Source: Atopobium sp. UBA2090 (GTDB taxonomy: Bacteria; Actinomycetota; Coriobacteriia; Coriobacteriales; Atopobiaceae). Taken from it: a stretch of 15,210 nucleotides of DNA. The position numbers and the translations under genes were made by a program. Where the stretch lies: NCBI GenBank assembly GCA_002331575.1, contig DCZG01000136.1:141-15350 (forward strand), in the 5' to 3' direction. Below the pieces are notes generated by a model. The model was not told the DNA's origin, did no database searches, and was given only the letters and a program-made list of their open reading frames with translations. Below, piece after piece: positions 12,944 to 15,210 of the stretch (the stretch's first letter is position 1; each line of letters opens with the position of its first letter).

Positions 12944-13205
12944 GCTGGAGTACTCTTGGCGGCTTGCCGATGACCTTGCTTCTGTGGCATCCGAAGAAGT
13001 CGAGGCACATGTCATGCGCTGCCTTGATGCTCTCGAAAGCTTTCCGGAGATCGGCTCACCTCTCGTGCCGGATCGTATTGAGAGAGAGTTCGGTCCTGGC
13101 GTGCGCACAATCGTCGTTACTCCCTTTTACCTGGTCTATACCTATCGATTGGAAGCTGACGTCGTTCAGGTCGAGGCGCTCGTCCCCCAGCGAGCCGCCT
13201 GGTGA
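12936..13205 (+). CDS. ParE/RelE-like type II toxin
   Basis: This is an 89-aa protein with the size and order of a ParE/RelE-fold toxin. An N-terminal strand (RLEYSW) is followed by two helices (about 9-36: LADDLASVASEEVEAHVMRC then LDALESFP), then the EIGSPLV turn. The C-terminal sheet is GVRTIVVTPFYLVYTYRL (55-72) and VVQVEALVPQRAAW. The pattern L.sFPeiGsP...GVR.i.v.pF.lvY...v.v..vv..R is typical of ParE-type toxins that act on gyrase; RelE-type mRNA cleavage is the other option. Family catalytic residues cannot be assigned with confidence. The GTG start overlaps the TetR stop by 8 nt with a strong ribosome site. No separate small antitoxin gene lies on either side, so the neutralising partner is probably the TetR tail. 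Confidence 0.85.
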   Translation: MVRLEYSWRLADDLASVASEEVEAHVMRCLDALESFPEIGSPLVPDRIEREFGPGVRTIVVTPFYLVYTYRLEADVVQVEALVPQRAAW

Positions 13206-13274
13206 CGGCGGCCTTCCGCTCCGAGATCGGTAGCCGCTCTCACAGGGTTATCGCTCGATGTTGGGCCACAGTCG

Positions 13275-13314
13275 TTGACAAGAGCCTATAGTATCGAAAG
13301 ATATGCTTAGTATC
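13275..13314 (+). promoter_or_regulatory. HxlR gene promoter region with repeated TAGTATC sites
   Basis: A perfect -35 box, TTGACA (13275-13280), is followed by AAGATA (13298-13303, 17-bp spacing) or AGATAT (18-bp); TATGCT (13302-13307) is a better -10 but at 21 bp. The region holds direct repeats TAGTATC at 13289-13295 and 13308-13314 and a small dyad, TATC-GAAA-GATA (13292-13303). They are plausible sites for autoregulation by the HxlR protein. Confidence 0.45.
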
Positions 13315-13343
13315 ATCGAGATGCCAACACGAGCGGAGGAACC

Positions 13344-13796
13344 ATGGCAGACGACAGAAGCGTCATCGAGAGGGACTGGTCGGCTCGCCTCGAGGTCTCG
13401 CATGCGCTCCAGGAGAAGGCCCGCGCCGAGCGCACGGAGGCCCCGTACCTTCTCCCCAGCGGCCTCCCTGCCTGCCCCGTGGCCACGACGCTCTCGCTCA
13501 TCGGGAACCGCTGGAGCCCGCTCATCCTGCGTGAGCTGCTCTCCGGCACCAAGCGCTTCGGCGAGCTCAAGCGCGCCATCGGCGGCGTGAGTCAGAAGGT
13601 GCTCACTTCGAACCTGCGCGACCTCGAGTCGGCAGGCATCCTCGTACGCGAGGTCTTCCCCGAGGTGCCGCCGCGTGTGGAGTACAGTCTCACCGACCTC
13701 GGCCTCTCCCTCGAGCCCGTCATCGACGTCATGTGGACGTGGGGGAGCGCCTATCAGAGGTCGCACGCCTCCGAGGGGAAGAGTGGGCGTCGCTGA
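13344..13796 (+). CDS. HxlR family winged-helix transcriptional regulator
   Basis: This is a 150-aa regulator of the MarR-like HxlR family, often redox or electrophile-responsive. The core domain runs from about 42 to 135. CPVATTLSLIGNRWSPLILR (44-63) contains the conserved N-terminal cysteine C44 and the W-S-PLILRELL helix. TKRFGELKRAIGGVSQKVLT and LRDLESAGIL form the recognition part, and the wing is REVFPEVPPRVEYSLTDLG (102-120). The first ~40 residues are an extra charged N-terminal extension. ATG 13344 has GGAGG 6 nt upstream. C44 may sense aldehydes or disulfide stress as in HypR-type members, but this is inference. Its target is not evident: the nearest genes are the toxin upstream on the same strand and the convergent ATPase, so it may act elsewhere or only on itself. 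Confidence 0.93.
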   Translation: MADDRSVIERDWSARLEVSHALQEKARAERTEAPYLLPSGLPACPVATTLSLIGNRWSPLILRELLSGTKRFGELKRAIGGVSQKVLTSNLRDLESAGILVREVFPEVPPRVEYSLTDLGLSLEPVIDVMWTWGSAYQRSHASEGKSGRR

Positions 13797-13835
13797 CGGA
13801 TTACGTACTTGCGTTTCCCTTGGGGATGCCATGCG

Positions 13836-13867
13836 GCGTCGTGACGAGAGACCTTTCTGTGCGACGC
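13836..13867. terminator. Weak hairpin between convergent genes
   Basis: GCGTCG (13836-13841) and CGACGC (13862-13867) are inverted copies with a 20-nt loop, in the 96-bp gap between the HxlR and ATPase gene ends. There is no T-run; a shared terminator is only a possibility. Confidence 0.25.
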
Positions 13868-13892
13868 TCCCTGCAGGGATCTGAAGTCCCGT

Positions 13893-15194
13893 CTATCGCC
13901 CATTCCCAAAGTAGGCGCCGACTGCCCAGAGAGGTACGTTTGTCAGCCAGTCCTGCTCCCGAAACCCAGACATGGATGTGCGGTATCCGTGCAGCCCGGT
14001 CTCCTGGCAGAGGAGTCGGAGACTCTTGGCATTGAGGTTCTCCTCGGCTTTGACCTCGAGAGGCGCTATGGCGTTCCCATATCTCATGACGAAATCGACC
14101 TCCGCCGTTCCGCTTGACGCGCTCCAGTAATAGGGGGTGACGCCCGAGGATACGAGTTGCTGACAGACATACTGTTCGGTGAGGGCGCCCTTGTACTCCT
14201 CGAGGCCCTTGTTGGAGAGAAGCACGTCTGCGGCACTGATTTCCATCGCGCATCCGAGGAGCCCAACGTCGTGAAGATAGAGCTTGAAGGATGAGGGGTC
14301 GCGGTAGAAGCGCAGCGGGGCCATGGGTTTGTCGACCCTATAGACGCGGGCGGCGAGCCCCGAGTCGACGATGAGTTGAATGGCGATTTCATACTCGCGC
14401 GCACGGGCGCCTTTGGTTATGTGGCCGAAGACGAACTTGTGGTTTTCTCTGCCGAGATGCGTGGGAATGGAATCGTATGCGAGCCGCGTGCGTTCGACTG
14501 CTCTTGAATTGGTGATGTGCTTGGAGAAATCTCGATCATATTCGGTGAGAAGCGAACTCTGGACCGTGCGTGCCGCTCCGTAGTCTTCACCGCCCTTGAC
14601 GAAATTGCTGACGGCTTCTGGCATCCCCCCGACGAAGTAGTAACTGCGGAGAAGGCGATCAAGACGGTTCGAGAATCTCGATGCAGTATTGAGATCGAGA
14701 TCGGATACTGTCTGAGCGAGTTCCTCCTCTCCGAGAGCACGTAAGAACTCCAGGAAGGAGAGGGGATACATGTCGAGGAGATCCACCTTACCTACCGGGA
14801 ACGACACCCCTGCATGGTAGGCGACACCAAGGTATGACCCCGCCGCGACGACGTGCTGTTCGGGGAGGCTCTCCTTGAAGTCCTTCATGAGGGAGATAGC
14901 CTCGGGGACTTCCTGAATTTCGTCGAGGATGACGAGGGTATCGCCAGGGGCGATTTTCGTATGGGTGTAGATGCCTATGTCCGAAAGAACCTGTTTGGCG
15001 TTGTAACCAGGCGCGAACAATGCCTTGGCGTCTGGTGACATGAGATTTATATATGCGCATGTCGAGTAGAAGCGGCTTCCGAAGTCCTTGAGCGTATATG
15101 TCTTGCCAACCTGGCGCGCCCCGCAGAGAACGAGCGGGGAGCGGACCGGTGACTTCTTCCAGGCAATGAGGTCTTTGAGAATGGCTCGTTCCAT
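13893..15194 (-). CDS. AAA-type ATPase with DUF4143 domain
   Basis: This is a 433-aa cytosolic protein of the common AAA_14 plus DUF4143 family, whose function is unknown. The N-terminal ATPase shows Walker A GARQVGKT (25-32), Walker B LVILDEIQ (87-94) and a sensor AAGSYLG (117-123). GMPEAV (190-195) starts the linker to DUF4143. The C-terminal part has a PD-(D/E)xK nuclease-like arrangement: E340 in ALTEQYV, D367 in AEVDFVM, then E380 and K382 in PLEVKAEENL. All residues needed for ATP binding and for this pattern are intact. An AAAGGGG ribosome site precedes ATG 15194. It is convergent with the HxlR gene and stands alone in the window. Such genes occur in many copies in anaerobe genomes and are sometimes annotated as defence or mobile-related; I see no specific evidence here. 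Confidence 0.92.
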   Translation of the reverse strand: MERAILKDLIAWKKSPVRSPLVLCGARQVGKTYTLKDFGSRFYSTCAYINLMSPDAKALFAPGYNAKQVLSDIGIYTHTKIAPGDTLVILDEIQEVPEAISLMKDFKESLPEQHVVAAGSYLGVAYHAGVSFPVGKVDLLDMYPLSFLEFLRALGEEELAQTVSDLDLNTASRFSNRLDRLLRSYYFVGGMPEAVSNFVKGGEDYGAARTVQSSLLTEYDRDFSKHITNSRAVERTRLAYDSIPTHLGRENHKFVFGHITKGARAREYEIAIQLIVDSGLAARVYRVDKPMAPLRFYRDPSSFKLYLHDVGLLGCAMEISAADVLLSNKGLEEYKGALTEQYVCQQLVSSGVTPYYWSASSGTAEVDFVMRYGNAIAPLEVKAEENLNAKSLRLLCQETGLHGYRTSMSGFREQDWLTNVPLWAVGAYFGNGR

Positions 15195-15210
15195 AGGCGC
15201 CCCTTTCAGA

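Noticed and set aside
12964..13233. Second small open frame overlapping the toxin gene
   Set aside because: It is a shifted frame of the toxin gene without ribosome site or family pattern; the GTG-started frame matches ParE-like toxins.

Overview
This 15.2 kb window is GC-rich, tightly packed and carries good AGGAGG-type ribosome sites. The gene set is a polar amino-acid ABC transporter, flavodoxin and aldo/keto-reductase genes, many small one-component regulators, HXXEE membrane proteins and an AAA/DUF4143 ATPase. This fits a chromosomal accessory region of a high-GC, anaerobic actinobacterium, most likely a Coriobacteriia member such as an Olsenella, Collinsella or Atopobium relative. The lineage is inferred from style and gene families, not from a marker gene. 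I see no rRNA, tRNA, CRISPR array, transposase or phage gene.

Layout. (1) 1-1912, minus strand: an amino-acid ABC uptake operon (binding lipoprotein, permease, ATPase cut by the left edge). (2) 1913-2259: a non-coding stretch with a perfect 34-bp inverted repeat abutted by a four-tract G-quadruplex motif. (3) 2260-2892: a GyrI-like small-molecule-binding protein, tail-to-tail with a TetR regulator (2913-3515, minus). (4) 3687-8592: a six-gene co-directional run, probably one operon: flavodoxin, aldo/keto reductase with a degenerate ferredoxin tail, second aldo/keto reductase, DUF6282-type metal-dependent hydrolase, short-chain dehydrogenase and hexapeptide O-acetyltransferase. It lies divergent from the TetR gene, across a promoter whose -10 box sits inside an 18-bp palindrome. 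(5) 8713-10572: two membrane proteins (DUF4405-like; CmpB-type). (6) 10699-12114, minus: two paralogous HXXEE-type membrane proteins. (7) 12242-13205: a second TetR regulator whose last ~40 residues look like a type II antitoxin C-terminus, overlapping by 8 nt a ParE/RelE-like toxin gene. (8) 13344-13796: an HxlR regulator. (9) 13893-15194, minus: an AAA/DUF4143 ATPase.

How the genes may work together. The TetR/flavodoxin module looks like an inducible redox and small-molecule (sugar, carbonyl or quinone) response operon; the substrate cannot be read from sequence. The second TetR probably represses itself and the divergent HXXEE gene through a 15-bp palindrome. Because it also appears to carry an antitoxin tail and is translationally coupled to a toxin, it may be a one-protein repressor/antitoxin. 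This is the most unusual item in the window. The second unusual item is the hairpin plus G-quadruplex cluster between the transporter operon and the GyrI-like gene.
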